Notes: generated by a model not told the origin, from the sequence alone. Positions 38,131 through 46,530 are shown, numbered from the stretch's first letter. The stretch is 48,483 bases of DNA from Methylophaga sp. (GCA_030148085.1 JASBUF010000088.1:1-48483); one strand, 5' to 3'. Program-made: numbers and translations.

Positions 38131-39011
38131 CTCGCTTTCCCACCATAGAATCGTTTATCGGCAATACGCCGTTAGTCCGCTTACAACGTCTGCCGGGCGA
38201 AACCAGCAACACTGTGCTGGTTAAGCTGGAAGGCAATAATCCAGCAGGCTCAGTTAAAGACCGGCCAGTGGTAAGCATGATTCAGCAGGCACAGCTACGC
38301 GGCGATATTATGCCCGGTGATACGCTGATTGAAGCGACCAGTGGCAATACAGGTATTGCGCTGGCGATGGTGGCGGCGATTCTGGGTTACCGCATGATTC
38401 TGATCATGCCAGAAAACAGCAGCGCCGAGCGACGAGCAACAATGCGTGCCTACGGCGCAGAATTGATTCTGACAGATGGTATGGAATCAGCCAGGGATTT
38501 AGCACTGGAAATGCAAGAGCACGGTGAAGGCAAAGTCTTAAATCAGTTTGCCAATTTTGATAATCCACTGGCGCATTACGAGGGCACCGGGCCGGAGATC
38601 TGGCGAGATACAGAAGGTAAAGTCACCCACTTTGTCAGTTCAATGGGCACAACCGGCACTATTATGGGTGTGTCGCGGTACCTAAAGGAACAGAACCCAG
38701 CAGTTCAAGTCATTGGTGTGCAACCGTCTGAAGGCGCCAGTATTCCCGGTATCCGTCGTTGGCCGGAAGCCTATTTACCCTCTATCTTTGAATCTGAGCG
38801 AGTGGATCAGACCTTGGACGTCACACAGGAAGAGGCTGAAGAAACCATGCGTCAACTGGCACGTCAGGAAGGCATCTTCGCTGGTGTGTCATCCGGCGGC
38901 GCATTAGCCGTTGCACTTCGCTTGTCCAAGCAATTGGAAAATGCGGTGATAGTCAGCATCGTCTGTGATCGCGGTGATCGCTACCTGTCGACTGGGGTAT
39001 TTCCGGAGTAA
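38127..39011 (+). CDS. cysM: Cysteine synthase B
   Basis: PLP-dependent O-acetylserine sulfhydrylase; the B isozyme also accepts thiosulfate. The 294 residues show the PLP lysine K44 in NPAGSVKDRP, the TSGNTGIALAM loop, and SSMGTTGTIMG. The short length, the RRWPEAYLPSIFE segment and the position after acpS favour CysM over CysK. Together with pdxJ it is the end of the rnc-to-cysM run. Confidence 0.93.
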   Translation: MTRFPTIESFIGNTPLVRLQRLPGETSNTVLVKLEGNNPAGSVKDRPVVSMIQQAQLRGDIMPGDTLIEATSGNTGIALAMVAAILGYRMILIMPENSSAERRATMRAYGAELILTDGMESARDLALEMQEHGEGKVLNQFANFDNPLAHYEGTGPEIWRDTEGKVTHFVSSMGTTGTIMGVSRYLKEQNPAVQVIGVQPSEGASIPGIRRWPEAYLPSIFESERVDQTLDVTQEEAEETMRQLARQEGIFAGVSSGGALAVALRLSKQLENAVIVSIVCDRGDRYLSTGVFPE

Positions 39012-39013
39012 AC

Positions 39014-41080
39014 ATGCGCAGCTTAATGGCACGGACAGCCTTGTTATGCTGCCTGCTGCTATGGATGGCGCCGCTACAGGCCATTGACAGCATAGAGCTT
39101 CGCCTCGGGCAATGGACCTGGACTGACTATCAAGGCCGTGAGCTGGCACTGCAATTAACCTTGGGTGAGACTGGTATAGAGCTAAACGCTCAGGCTGAAC
39201 ACATTACCTTTCCTACACCCATCGGTGAAACCCACGATATTTATCTGCATTGTACGGATCTCCGTTTCACTGAAGGAAGCTGGGTTTGTCCATCCGGCAC
39301 TGTGCGTTTTACTCATGCCGATCTGGGCAGGCAGCAGCTGCAGTTTTCGTTTAAAGCCAATACTGAGAAGCAGCACTATGAGATACAGCTGGGTGGAGTG
39401 AAACTGGCTGAAGGTAAACTGAATGTTGATCTGAGTTATCAAACCTCAGCATGGGAGCTGGCCCTAGATGCCGACGACTTGAGCTTGCAGGGACTGACAC
39501 CGTGGCTGCCCCGCTTTCTGTCTAGCGAACAGCAAGAAGCTTTAGCTCTCTGGAGTTATGACGGCAGACTCAGTGGGTCTGGACAACTTACTGGTAAGGC
39601 TGAGTCACTAAAGAAACTGACACTAAACTGGCAATTAAATCAGCTGAACTTCAGTAATGACAGTGGTACACAGGTCGCTGAACAACTTGCACTGGGTGGA
39701 AAACTCGATGGGCAACAGCAGCAATCAGCTTGGCTCTGGCAGACAACACTGCATGGTGAACAGGGCCAAGCCTATTTCGAACCTGTATTCCTCGATATGT
39801 CAGCATTTCCGCTGGCGCTGGATGCACGTGGCACGGCGCGTGACAACTTTGCCGAGATTGAGATTACAAAGCTAAAAGTAGAGCAGCAGTCGGTGATTTC
39901 AATGGAAGGCTCCTTGACGCTGAAAGATGCAAAACCAGTGAGCATGCAACTGAGCAGTCAGCCAGCCGCCATGGCTATGCTCTATGAGCATTGGCTGCAG
40001 CCTTTCACATTGGGCACTGCGGTGGCAAAGCTGGACGCTCAGGGGCAAGTTGCCGCCAGTTTGGATTGGAAACCCTCAGGCTATCAACTGGCGTTGGACT
40101 TTGCTGGGTTGGGTGTGAAAGACGAAGCTGAGCGGTATGAGTTACAAGGTTTGACGGGTAAACTCGGTTGGTCGACGACCGAAGTACCGATGGCGACCGA
40201 TTTGGCTTGGGAGAAGGCGCAACTTTATGCGATCAGTTTGGGCGAAGCCAGCGTCAAGGCAAGAAGCCAGTCCAGCCAATTGTTATTGGAGCAAACCGTC
40301 GATTTGCCAGTGTTGGATGGTCGGCTTCAGCTCAGCGCTTTTGAATTGCAGCAGCAAAAAAGCGGGGTGAACTGGAGTTTTGAAGGCCTGCTCACGCCGA
40401 TATCCATGGAAAGTCTGAGTGAGGCTTTAGGTTGGCCTATTCTGCATGGCAAGCTGTCCGGTGTTATCCCCAAAGTCAGTTATGCTGAACAGCAGTTGAA
40501 TATTGCTGGTGCGCTGCAGATGAAAGTGTTTGACGGCACCACGGTCATCCGTAACCTGCGCATGACGTCGCCTTTCGGGAGTCTGCCGCAACTCTATGCC
40601 AATATTGATATAAACGATCTGGATTTAGCCTCATTGACGCAGGCCTTTGACTTTGGCCGCATCAGTGGCCGGCTGGAAGGCTACGTGCGTGATCTTCGTT
40701 TATCTAACTGGAAACCGGTGCAGTTTGATGCCTCACTGGCAACCCCGAAGACCAATCCGGGAAAACGCCGGATAAGCCAAAGGGCGGTGGACAACTTGAC
40801 GCAGATTGGTGGTGGCCCTTCTGGGATGTTGCAACGTGGTTTTCTACAGTTTTTTGAAGACTTCTCTTATCAGAAGCTAGGATTGTCCTGTCGACTTCAA
40901 AATGAAGTCTGTGAGATGAATGGTATCGAGGACGCTGAACAAGGCTATTATATTGTCAAAGGCGGGGGCGGCCTGCCGCCATGGATTAACGTGGTGGGAT
41001 ATACCCGTCGCGTCGACTGGTCTGATTTGATAGCGAGGCTCATTGCCGTGCGAGACAGTTCCGGTCCGGTGATTGAGTAA
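39014..41080 (+). CDS. ydbH: YdbH-like AsmA-family protein
   Basis: Large envelope protein of 688 residues with an N-terminal signal or anchor (about 1-23) and a long beta-rich body of repeated amphipathic strands. The C-terminal third (INDLDLASLTQAFDFGRISGRLEGYV, and then RISQRAVDNLTQIGG) resembles the conserved end of YdbH. In E. coli YdbH, TamB and YhdP are AsmA-like proteins that act in phospholipid transport from inner to outer membrane. It is shorter than E. coli YdbH (about 880). The YdbL-like gene 29 bases downstream strongly supports the call; the usual YnbE gene is absent. Function here is inferred from the family. Confidence 0.78.
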   Translation: MRSLMARTALLCCLLLWMAPLQAIDSIELRLGQWTWTDYQGRELALQLTLGETGIELNAQAEHITFPTPIGETHDIYLHCTDLRFTEGSWVCPSGTVRFTHADLGRQQLQFSFKANTEKQHYEIQLGGVKLAEGKLNVDLSYQTSAWELALDADDLSLQGLTPWLPRFLSSEQQEALALWSYDGRLSGSGQLTGKAESLKKLTLNWQLNQLNFSNDSGTQVAEQLALGGKLDGQQQQSAWLWQTTLHGEQGQAYFEPVFLDMSAFPLALDARGTARDNFAEIEITKLKVEQQSVISMEGSLTLKDAKPVSMQLSSQPAAMAMLYEHWLQPFTLGTAVAKLDAQGQVAASLDWKPSGYQLALDFAGLGVKDEAERYELQGLTGKLGWSTTEVPMATDLAWEKAQLYAISLGEASVKARSQSSQLLLEQTVDLPVLDGRLQLSAFELQQQKSGVNWSFEGLLTPISMESLSEALGWPILHGKLSGVIPKVSYAEQQLNIAGALQMKVFDGTTVIRNLRMTSPFGSLPQLYANIDINDLDLASLTQAFDFGRISGRLEGYVRDLRLSNWKPVQFDASLATPKTNPGKRRISQRAVDNLTQIGGGPSGMLQRGFLQFFEDFSYQKLGLSCRLQNEVCEMNGIEDAEQGYYIVKGGGGLPPWINVVGYTRRVDWSDLIARLIAVRDSSGPVIE

Positions 41081-41109
41081 GTTGCAATAACTTAGAAAAG
41101 GGGAGTTCT

Positions 41110-41715
41110 ATGAGTGTGTTTAAATGGCTGACAGGTACGGTGTCAGGGTTGATGCTGGTGTCCTGCGTGACGATTAATATCTATTTCCCAGCGGCAGCGG
41201 CAGAAAAAGCGGCAGATCGGATTATTGAGGATGTTTGGGGGCCTGAAACTCAGCCTCAACCAAATGCCGAACCAGAACAACAGAACTCCTCATCGTTGAC
41301 TACACCGCAGCACGGATTTGCGTTGAGCGTACTGAACTGGCTGGTGCCGGAAGTGCAAGCAGCGGAAGCAAACATCAATATTGATTCGCCAGCGATCAAT
41401 GCACTGAAAGCACAGATGAAATCACGCCATGATCAGCTGGAAGCTTTTTATAACAGCGGCGCGGTGGGCCTGACCGATGATGGCTTGGTTACAGTGCGCG
41501 ACACTAAAGCCGTGGCATTAAAAGATCGGAATAATCTCAATGGCCTGGTCGCCGATGAGAACAAGGATCGTAAAGCGCTCTATGCCGAAATCGCCCGCGC
41601 CAATGGGCATCCGGAATGGCAAGATGATATTCAGAACACCTTTGCCAAGCGCTGGATCAGCAATGCAGCAAAAGGCTGGTGGTATCAGCAGGGCGGTAGC
41701 TGGAAACAAAAATAA
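41110..41715 (+). CDS. ydbL: YdbL (DUF1318)-like protein with a lipoprotein head
   Basis: Lipoprotein of 201 residues: signal peptide ending LVSC (lipidated cysteine near residue 19), then VTINIYFPAAAAEKAADRI, a spacer of about 50 residues rich in Pro, Glu and Gln, and a C-terminal DUF1318 domain (LVADENKDRKALYAEIARANG and a final KGWWYQQGGSWKQK), which lines up with E. coli YdbL. E. coli YdbL itself has a plain signal peptide, while the lipoprotein of that operon is the separate small YnbE. The lipid anchor and the VTIN strand here could do YnbE's job. Translated from GGGGAG-ATG and ended by a strong terminator. Confidence 0.82.
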   Translation: MSVFKWLTGTVSGLMLVSCVTINIYFPAAAAEKAADRIIEDVWGPETQPQPNAEPEQQNSSSLTTPQHGFALSVLNWLVPEVQAAEANINIDSPAINALKAQMKSRHDQLEAFYNSGAVGLTDDGLVTVRDTKAVALKDRNNLNGLVADENKDRKALYAEIARANGHPEWQDDIQNTFAKRWISNAAKGWWYQQGGSWKQK

Positions 41716-41741
41716 ACCGCTGTTTCCTTTATACTATCCGG

Positions 41742-41775
41742 GTCCAGTGATGTGTTCAGCATCACTGGACTTTTT
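41742..41775 (+). terminator. Rho-independent terminator after ydbL
   Basis: GTCCAGTGATG (41742-41752) pairs over 11 bases with CATCACTGGAC (41760-41770), loop TGTTCAG, followed by five T. It separates the ydbHL pair from rlmD. Confidence 0.92.
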
Positions 41776-41799
41776 CGTTTCAGAATCTAAGAGAACATA

Positions 41800-43134
41800 A
41801 TGGCAAAGCGCAGGCGCAGACAGAAATTGCCCACTGAGGCAGTCACGGCAACGATTGAATCCTTATCCCATGATGGGCGGGGTATCGCCCGCATAGATGG
41901 TAAAACGGTGTTTGTGGATGGGGCGCTGGCCGGGGAAACCGTCAGTTTTCAGTACACACGTCTGCATAAAAGCTATGACGAAGCAAAGGCGATAGACGTC
42001 TCTAACCCAAGTTCCGACCGGGTTGAGCCTGCCTGTAATCACTTCGGTGTGTGTGGCGGCTGTAGTCTGATGCATATGTCACCAGAGGCCCAGCTCAGGC
42101 TCAAACAAGCCACATTGGCTGAGCACTTTGCCCACTTCGGTAATTTATCACCTGAAACCTGGCTTGAGCCGTTAACTGGTCCGTTGTTTGGCTACCGCCG
42201 CAAGGCACGTCTCGGCGTGAAATACGTGACCAAGAAAGAACAGGTACTGGTTGGGTTTCGCGAAAAAGGTTCCCCCTATCTTGCTCAGCTTGAGCAATGT
42301 GAAGTTCTGGACCCTCGCGTTGGCAAGCGCCTCAGTGAACTCGGTCAGATGATTGCCGAACTCGCTGCCTATAACCGTATCGCCCAGGTTGAAGTGGCGA
42401 TGGACGATGAGCACGTGGCACTGGTGTTCCGTAATCTGGATCCGCTGTCTGAAAGCGACAAACAAGCGATTATTGCCTACGGGCAGCAGCATGATATCTG
42501 GGTTTATCAGCAGCCGGGCGGCCCTGATACGGTGGAACCGTTATGGCCAGAAAAACCACAGCTGTCCTATGCGCCGGAAGCTGGTCTGACACTCAACTTT
42601 GATCCGAGTGACTTTACTCAGGTCAATGCGGGCATCAATGAAAAAATGATTCAACGGGCATTGGAACTGCTCGATATTCAGCCGGAGGATCGCATTCTGG
42701 ATTTGTTCTGCGGTCTGGGTAATTTCACCTTGCCGCTGGCACGCCGTGTAAGCGAAGTGGTCGGTGTGGAAGGTGATCAGGCGCTGGTCAACCATGCCCA
42801 TAACAATGCGGCACTGAATGGTTTGGCCAATGCGGATTTTGAGCAGGCCGATCTGACCCAGACTGAGTTGAAAGACTACCCGTGGGCACAAAAGGGCTTT
42901 AATAAAATTCTGCTCGATCCACCACGCAGCGGTGCCTTTGAAGTCCTGCACCAACTGGCTGACTTAGGCGCAGAACGTCTCGTTTATGTGTCTTGTAACC
43001 CCGCGACCCTCGCCCGTGATGCGGGTGAACTGGTCAACAAGCACGGTTATAAAATGGAAGCCGCCGGTATTATGGATATGTTCCCGCATACGACGCATGT
43101 CGAGTCTATCGCGGTATTCAGTAAACAGGCTTAA
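41800..43134 (+). CDS. rlmD: 23S rRNA (uracil-1939-C5)-methyltransferase RlmD
   Basis: SAM-dependent methyltransferase that makes m5U1939 in 23S rRNA. In 444 residues: an N-terminal basic stretch and TRAM domain (about 14-70), an iron-sulfur cluster site with C79, C85, C88 and C167, the SAM-binding motif ILDLFCGLGNFTLPLA, then DPPRSGA and the nucleophile in VSCNPAT (C399). All four cluster cysteines and the catalytic cysteine are present. The stop overlaps the next start by one base (TAATG). Confidence 0.95.
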   Translation: MAKRRRRQKLPTEAVTATIESLSHDGRGIARIDGKTVFVDGALAGETVSFQYTRLHKSYDEAKAIDVSNPSSDRVEPACNHFGVCGGCSLMHMSPEAQLRLKQATLAEHFAHFGNLSPETWLEPLTGPLFGYRRKARLGVKYVTKKEQVLVGFREKGSPYLAQLEQCEVLDPRVGKRLSELGQMIAELAAYNRIAQVEVAMDDEHVALVFRNLDPLSESDKQAIIAYGQQHDIWVYQQPGGPDTVEPLWPEKPQLSYAPEAGLTLNFDPSDFTQVNAGINEKMIQRALELLDIQPEDRILDLFCGLGNFTLPLARRVSEVVGVEGDQALVNHAHNNAALNGLANADFEQADLTQTELKDYPWAQKGFNKILLDPPRSGAFEVLHQLADLGAERLVYVSCNPATLARDAGELVNKHGYKMEAAGIMDMFPHTTHVESIAVFSKQA

Positions 43135-44243
43135 TGGCGGACGCGCAGCAGTTAAAAGATCACCTTGGGCCAGCAGCCATAAAGCAGCTGGCCGAGATTC
43201 TTTTTTCCGTCTATCCAGCGTTTAATCAACAGGGTTTTGAAACACAGGCCCAGCAGCAACTTCACCGTCTTGAACTCAAGGATCGAGTGCAACATATCAT
43301 TTCGGTGCTGGCTCAATATTTACCGCACGATTTTGCCGAAACAGCTCCACTACTGAAGTCTGCGTCCGAAAACTGGCCTCAGGCTACAGAGGGGAACTGG
43401 AGCCACTTTGTCGCCTGGCCCCTCATCGATTATGTCGGCGTCCATGGTTTGGAAAAGCCTGAACTGGGGCTATCGGTTTTAGAAAAGCTGACACCACTAT
43501 TTACAGCCGAGTTTGCGATTCGTCCTTTTCTTGAACAGCATTTTGAATTAACCCGGCAGCAGTTATTACGTTGGACGCAGCATGAGAATGAACATGTCAG
43601 GCGACTGGCATCAGAAGGCATCCGGCCGCGTTTACCGTGGGCAAGCCAACTGTCAGTGTTGCGAGATGATCCTTCCCCTATCTGGCCGATTGTGGAGCGT
43701 TTAAAAAACGATCCCAGCCTCTACGTGCGACGCTCGGTGGCGAATAATCTGAATGACATCAGTAAAGACCATCCCGAACGGCTTATGGAAGTCTGTCAGC
43801 AGTGGTTAAGTGGTGGTGATGAGAAAGTAGCCTGGGTGGTTAAGCATGGCTTAAGAAGCTTGGTCAAACAAGGGAGAGAAGAGGTCTACCCGTTACTGGG
43901 GTTCAGTCCGGAAGCTAAATTGAAGCTGGCGACGCTGAGTTTATCCGCAAAACAGATTCAACCGGGCGACAGGCTTGGTTTTACCCTGACACTGGTCACA
44001 ACGGAAGCACAGAAGCTGGTTCTGGATTATCGGGTAGGTTTTGTCGGTAAAGATAGCCGTCGTCGCTGGAAAGTCTTCAAATGGAAGACAATTGAGACAC
44101 AAAAAAACACATCGCTAACTTTTCAGAAAAGCCAGCTATTTCAGCCGTTATCCACACGGCAACTGTATCCGGGCTTACACCTGATCGAGTGTTTGCTTAA
44201 TGGTCAGGTGGTTGCCCGGGGCGAGTTTCAACTGTCTCTGTAG
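43134..44243 (+). CDS. alkC: AlkC-type DNA glycosylase (HEAT-like repeats plus Ig-like domain)
   Basis: DNA alkylation repair protein of 369 residues. The N-terminal two thirds are helical repeats with family-typical stretches (HFVAWPLIDYVGVHG, HVRRLASEGIRPRLPWA, YVRRSVANNLNDISKDHP), as in AlkC and AlkD glycosylases that remove 3-methyladenine or 3-methylcytosine without base flipping. The last 110 residues are beta-rich (LSAKQIQPGDRLGFTLTL to the end), matching the C-terminal Ig-like domain of the AlkC alpha subgroup. The gene symbol is based on that layout. It is coupled to rlmD by a one-base overlap and its stop abuts the convergent micro-gene at 44244. Confidence 0.78.
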   Translation: MADAQQLKDHLGPAAIKQLAEILFSVYPAFNQQGFETQAQQQLHRLELKDRVQHIISVLAQYLPHDFAETAPLLKSASENWPQATEGNWSHFVAWPLIDYVGVHGLEKPELGLSVLEKLTPLFTAEFAIRPFLEQHFELTRQQLLRWTQHENEHVRRLASEGIRPRLPWASQLSVLRDDPSPIWPIVERLKNDPSLYVRRSVANNLNDISKDHPERLMEVCQQWLSGGDEKVAWVVKHGLRSLVKQGREEVYPLLGFSPEAKLKLATLSLSAKQIQPGDRLGFTLTLVTTEAQKLVLDYRVGFVGKDSRRRWKVFKWKTIETQKNTSLTFQKSQLFQPLSTRQLYPGLHLIECLLNGQVVARGEFQLSL

Positions 44244-44351
44244 CTACGACATAACCAGGCCATAACCGACCAGCACGATAAAAGCCAGAGAAAGAACACA
44301 GATAAACTCGGCGAAATGTTCACTGAAGAACTCTTCTAGTTTGTCCATCAT
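44244..44351 (-). CDS. 35-residue single-pass membrane protein, copy 1
   Basis: Short open frame reading MMDKLEEFFSEHFAEFIC at its N terminus followed by a hydrophobic helix (about 16-33) ending GLVMS, then TAG. An excellent ribosome binding site GGAGGTG lies six bases before the ATG at 44351. It has the same length as the micro-gene at 44527-44634 and aligns without gaps: nine identical positions (1, 4, 11, 13, 17, 27, 28, 31, 32) and many conservative ones, so the two are likely paralogues. The layout, a charged amphipathic head then one helix, resembles small accessory subunits of membrane enzymes or transporters. A class II FNR-like promoter sits upstream. I know no family for it. Confidence 0.75.
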   Translation of the reverse strand: MMDKLEEFFSEHFAEFICVLSLAFIVLVGYGLVMS

Positions 44352-44401
44352 GATGCACCTCCATTTTCAGTAATTGGCGATAAACAACAAACTTGGGTTG
44401 A

Positions 44402-44443
44402 TTATCGACCCTGTCTTTGTGGTGAGCATTGACTTGGATCAAA
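44402..44443 (-). promoter_or_regulatory. Class II FNR/ANR-type promoter for the 35-residue protein, copy 1
   Basis: On the minus strand TTGATCCAAGTCAA (44443 to 44430) differs at one base from the FNR consensus TTGAT-N4-ATCAA. A -10-like GATAAT follows at 44407-44402. If transcription starts at 44395, the site is centred at -41.5 and the -10 covers -12 to -7, exactly the class II activator geometry; the leader would be about 44 bases. No FNR gene is in the window. Confidence 0.6.
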
Positions 44444-44480
44444 AACTTTATTCTTGCAGTTACGAAACTACGCCCATAAA

Positions 44481-44506
44481 AAAAGCCAGTCAAGAGACTG
44501 GCTTTT
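44481..44506. terminator. Rho-independent terminator between the two micro-genes
   Basis: AAAAGCCAGTC (44481-44491) and GACTGGCTTTT (44496-44506) form an 11-pair stem with an AAGA loop. On the minus strand seven T follow the stem, so it ends transcripts of the copy 2 gene before the copy 1 promoter. Confidence 0.92.
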
Positions 44507-44526
44507 CGATGTAGAGTGCTGGTGGA

Positions 44527-44634
44527 TTAGGCGTTGTACAGGCCGAAAGCGACCAGTGTCAGCCAAAAGGCCACAAAACTCATGATAATGTGGGGAAATT
44601 TTTCCACCAACAGGGCATCAACTTTTTTCAACAT
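44527..44634 (-). CDS. 35-residue single-pass membrane protein, copy 2
   Basis: Short open frame beginning MLKKVDALLVEKFPHII, then a hydrophobic helix with FWLTLVAFGLYNA at the end, TAA stop. It aligns gap-free over all 35 residues with the micro-gene at 44244-44351, including K4, E11, F13, I17, L27-V28 and G31-L32. It lies 78 bases downstream of sulP on the same strand and is followed directly by its own strong terminator, which supports it as a real transcribed gene. Its ribosome binding site is weaker (only GAG) than that of copy 1. Function unknown; a small partner of the SulP transporter is one possibility. Confidence 0.72.
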   Translation of the reverse strand: MLKKVDALLVEKFPHIIMSFVAFWLTLVAFGLYNA

Positions 44635-44670
44635 GTTTTTATCTCGTAGTGTCAGAGGGTTAAACAATTA

Positions 44671-44686
44671 TTCATATTATTATGAA
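44671..44686. promoter_or_regulatory. AT-rich inverted repeat between sulP and the copy 2 micro-gene
   Basis: TTCATA-TTAT-TATGAA, a perfect six-base dyad in the 78-base gap. As RNA it would be a weak hairpin; as DNA it could be an operator. It may divide sulP expression from that of the micro-gene. Confidence 0.35.
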
Positions 44687-44712
44687 GGCGAAAGATAGCA
44701 GTTATTTTCCAT

Positions 44713-46245
44713 TTATGCCAGCTTATCGTCAGCCACATGATAGCGTGGATCTTCCATCACGTTGACTTCAATCAGGTCAGCCGCGTTACTCAGCAGCTGT
44801 TTGCATTCTTCGCTCAAATGTCTCAAATGCAGGGTTTTTCCTGCTTTGATGTAACGCTCTGCCAAAGTATCGATAGCTTCAATCGCCGAGTGATCATAAA
44901 CCCGAGAGTTTTTGAAATCGAGAATGATGTCATCGGCATCATCACTTTTCGGCTCGAACATTTCGCTGAAATTCCGAACGGAGCTGAAAAATAACGGACC
45001 GTTCAGTTCGTGGACGATAGAACCTTGTTCATTACGGTAGCTGTTGATGTAAATATGTTTGGCATGCTGCCAGGCAAACACCAGTGCTGACATGACGATA
45101 CCCACCATGACCGCGATAGCGAGATCGGTAAACACGGTGATCACGGCAACAGAAATACCGATAATTGCATCCGGCAGAGGAATACGGCCAAGCAGACGGA
45201 AGCTGGCCCATTCAAAGGTGCCGAGTACCACCATAAACATCACGCCGGTTAGAGCCGCAATAGGAATTATTTCAATCAGCGGTGAGGCAAACAGGATAAA
45301 GCAGAGCAGGAACAAGGCGGCGGATATACCTGATAAGCGACCACGACCGCCTGAGTTCACGTTGATCATGCTTTGGCCGATCATCGCGCAACCACCCATA
45401 CCACCGAAAAAGCCGGTGACAGTATTGGCCACACCCTGACCGATACATTCCTTATTAGGACGGCCAGTGGTTTCGGTGATTTCATCGATCAGCGTCAAGG
45501 TCAGCAAAGACTCAATCAAACCAATAAATGCCAGAATAAAGGCATAGGGTGCAATGATGGTCAGGGTTTCCCAATTCAGTGGCACCATGGGGATACTGAA
45601 CTCAGGGAAGCCGCCGGCAATCGAAGCGACATCACCAACGGTGCGGCTATCCAGACCCAGTCCGATAACCAGCAGGGTCACCACAATGATGGCGGCCAGG
45701 GAAGAGGGCACGGCCTTAGTTAATTTAGGCAGGAAATGACTGATAAACATGGTCAGTGCGACCAGACCCAGCATCCACCACAAAGCATCGCCGCTCATCC
45801 ATTGCTGCTCACCATTCTCGCCAGTGACTTTAAATGCATTCAATTGGGCAAGGAAAATCACCATGGCAAGGCCGTTCACAAAACCAAGCATGACCGGCAA
45901 AGGCACCATGCGGATAAATTTACCCAGATGAAATGCCCCGGCCAGAATCTGCAAAATCCCCATCAGTACGACCGTCGCAAACAGATATTCAACACCATGT
46001 TGAGCAACCAGCGCGACCATTACCACAGCCAGAGCACCGGTAGCACCGGAAATCATGCCTGGACGACCGCCGATAGCGGCAGTGATCAGACCAACCAGAA
46101 ACGCAGCATAGAGGCCGACCAGTGGTTCTACGCCTGCCACAAAGGCAAAGGCGACGGCTTCCGGTACTAATGCCAAAGCGACAGTGAGGCCTGACAAGAC
46201 GTCGTTTTTAATATTTTGGGGACGTTTCAATAACAGGTTAAACAT
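44713..46245 (-). CDS. SulP family inorganic anion transporter
   Basis: Inner-membrane anion transporter (sulfate, bicarbonate or similar) of the SLC26/SulP family. The 510 residues have a transmembrane core of about 12-14 helices, with the early motif [21 protein letters not shown] and later [26 protein letters not shown]. The C-terminal cytoplasmic STAS domain spans about 395-500 ([21 protein letters not shown]). Substrate cannot be read from the sequence; no sulfate-assimilation or carbonic anhydrase gene adjoins. A ribosome binding site AAAAGG precedes the ATG. Two micro-genes follow downstream. Confidence 0.92.
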   Translation of the reverse strand: MFNLLLKRPQNIKNDVLSGLTVALALVPEAVAFAFVAGVEPLVGLYAAFLVGLITAAIGGRPGMISGATGALAVVMVALVAQHGVEYLFATVVLMGILQILAGAFHLGKFIRMVPLPVMLGFVNGLAMVIFLAQLNAFKVTGENGEQQWMSGDALWWMLGLVALTMFISHFLPKLTKAVPSSLAAIIVVTLLVIGLGLDSRTVGDVASIAGGFPEFSIPMVPLNWETLTIIAPYAFILAFIGLIESLLTLTLIDEITETTGRPNKECIGQGVANTVTGFFGGMGGCAMIGQSMINVNSGGRGRLSGISAALFLLCFILFASPLIEIIPIAALTGVMFMVVLGTFEWASFRLLGRIPLPDAIIGISVAVITVFTDLAIAVMVGIVMSALVFAWQHAKHIYINSYRNEQGSIVHELNGPLFFSSVRNFSEMFEPKSDDADDIILDFKNSRVYDHSAIEAIDTLAERYIKAGKTLHLRHLSEECKQLLSNAADLIEVNVMEDPRYHVADDKLA

Positions 46246-46363
46246 GAAATACCTTTTTTCACGGAGACGGTAGCCGACATTGATAGCGGCAGAACTGATG
46301 ATTTTTTTATTTGCCCGATGTTCCGAAGTCGCTCGGTATAGGCTTGAAAAAGCAGAGATTATC

Positions 46364-46382
46364 CTTGAATTGGTGATTCAAG
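46364..46382. promoter_or_regulatory. Inverted repeat between sulP and lexA
   Basis: CTTGAAT-TGGTG-ATTCAAG, a perfect seven-base dyad with a five-base centre, about 120 bases upstream of sulP. Its 17-19-base span is typical of dimeric regulator sites. It does not fit FNR spacing. In the 285-base region 46246-46530 I otherwise see only the dyad at 46431 and the lexA promoter. Confidence 0.45.
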
Positions 46383-46430
46383 TCCAGAAAGCGTGGGGAA
46401 TACTCATGCAATAACAATGACTTAAATTTA

Positions 46431-46446
46431 TTTCAACATGTTGGAA
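46431..46446. promoter_or_regulatory. Palindromic candidate operator upstream of lexA
   Basis: TTTCAACATGTTGGAA: the inner ten bases CAACATGTTG are perfectly palindromic and two outer pairs also match. It is centred about 62 bases upstream of the predicted lexA transcription start. No E. coli-type SOS box (CTGT-N8-ACAG) is seen here, so this is a candidate site for the divergent LexA, without proof. Confidence 0.35.
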
Positions 46447-46465
46447 CGATGATTGAAAAATTTAC

Positions 46466-46494
46466 TTGTCGAATCGCAAAAAGTTCTCTATATT
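46466..46494 (+). promoter_or_regulatory. Promoter of the lexA-polymerase operon
   Basis: TTGTCG (46466-46471), a 17-base spacer and TATATT (46489-46494). Transcription would begin near 46501, 30 bases before the lexA ATG. Confidence 0.55.
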
Positions 46495-46530
46495 TTCTCT
46501 TCTCACTATTTTCTCAAAGAGGATGAGATG

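Noticed and set aside
43134-44243. AlkD (short HEAT-only glycosylase)
   Set aside because: The protein has an extra C-terminal beta-rich domain of about 110 residues and motifs closer to AlkC.
44626-44637. TTTCAACATGTT shared with the lexA upstream palindrome, as a second LexA site
   Set aside because: It overlaps the start codon of the copy 2 micro-gene, lacks the right half of the dyad, and the AACATGTT core also occurs inside rseC, so it is probably chance.
45373-46170. Several open frames of 60-144 codons antisense to sulP
   Set aside because: They are rich in His, Gln and Arg, as expected from the complement of a hydrophobic transporter gene, and have no start signals.
46364-46382. FNR or CRP site upstream of sulP
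   Set aside because: The half-sites and the five-base centre give the wrong spacing for TTGAT-N4-ATCAA and do not match TGTGA-N6-TCACA.
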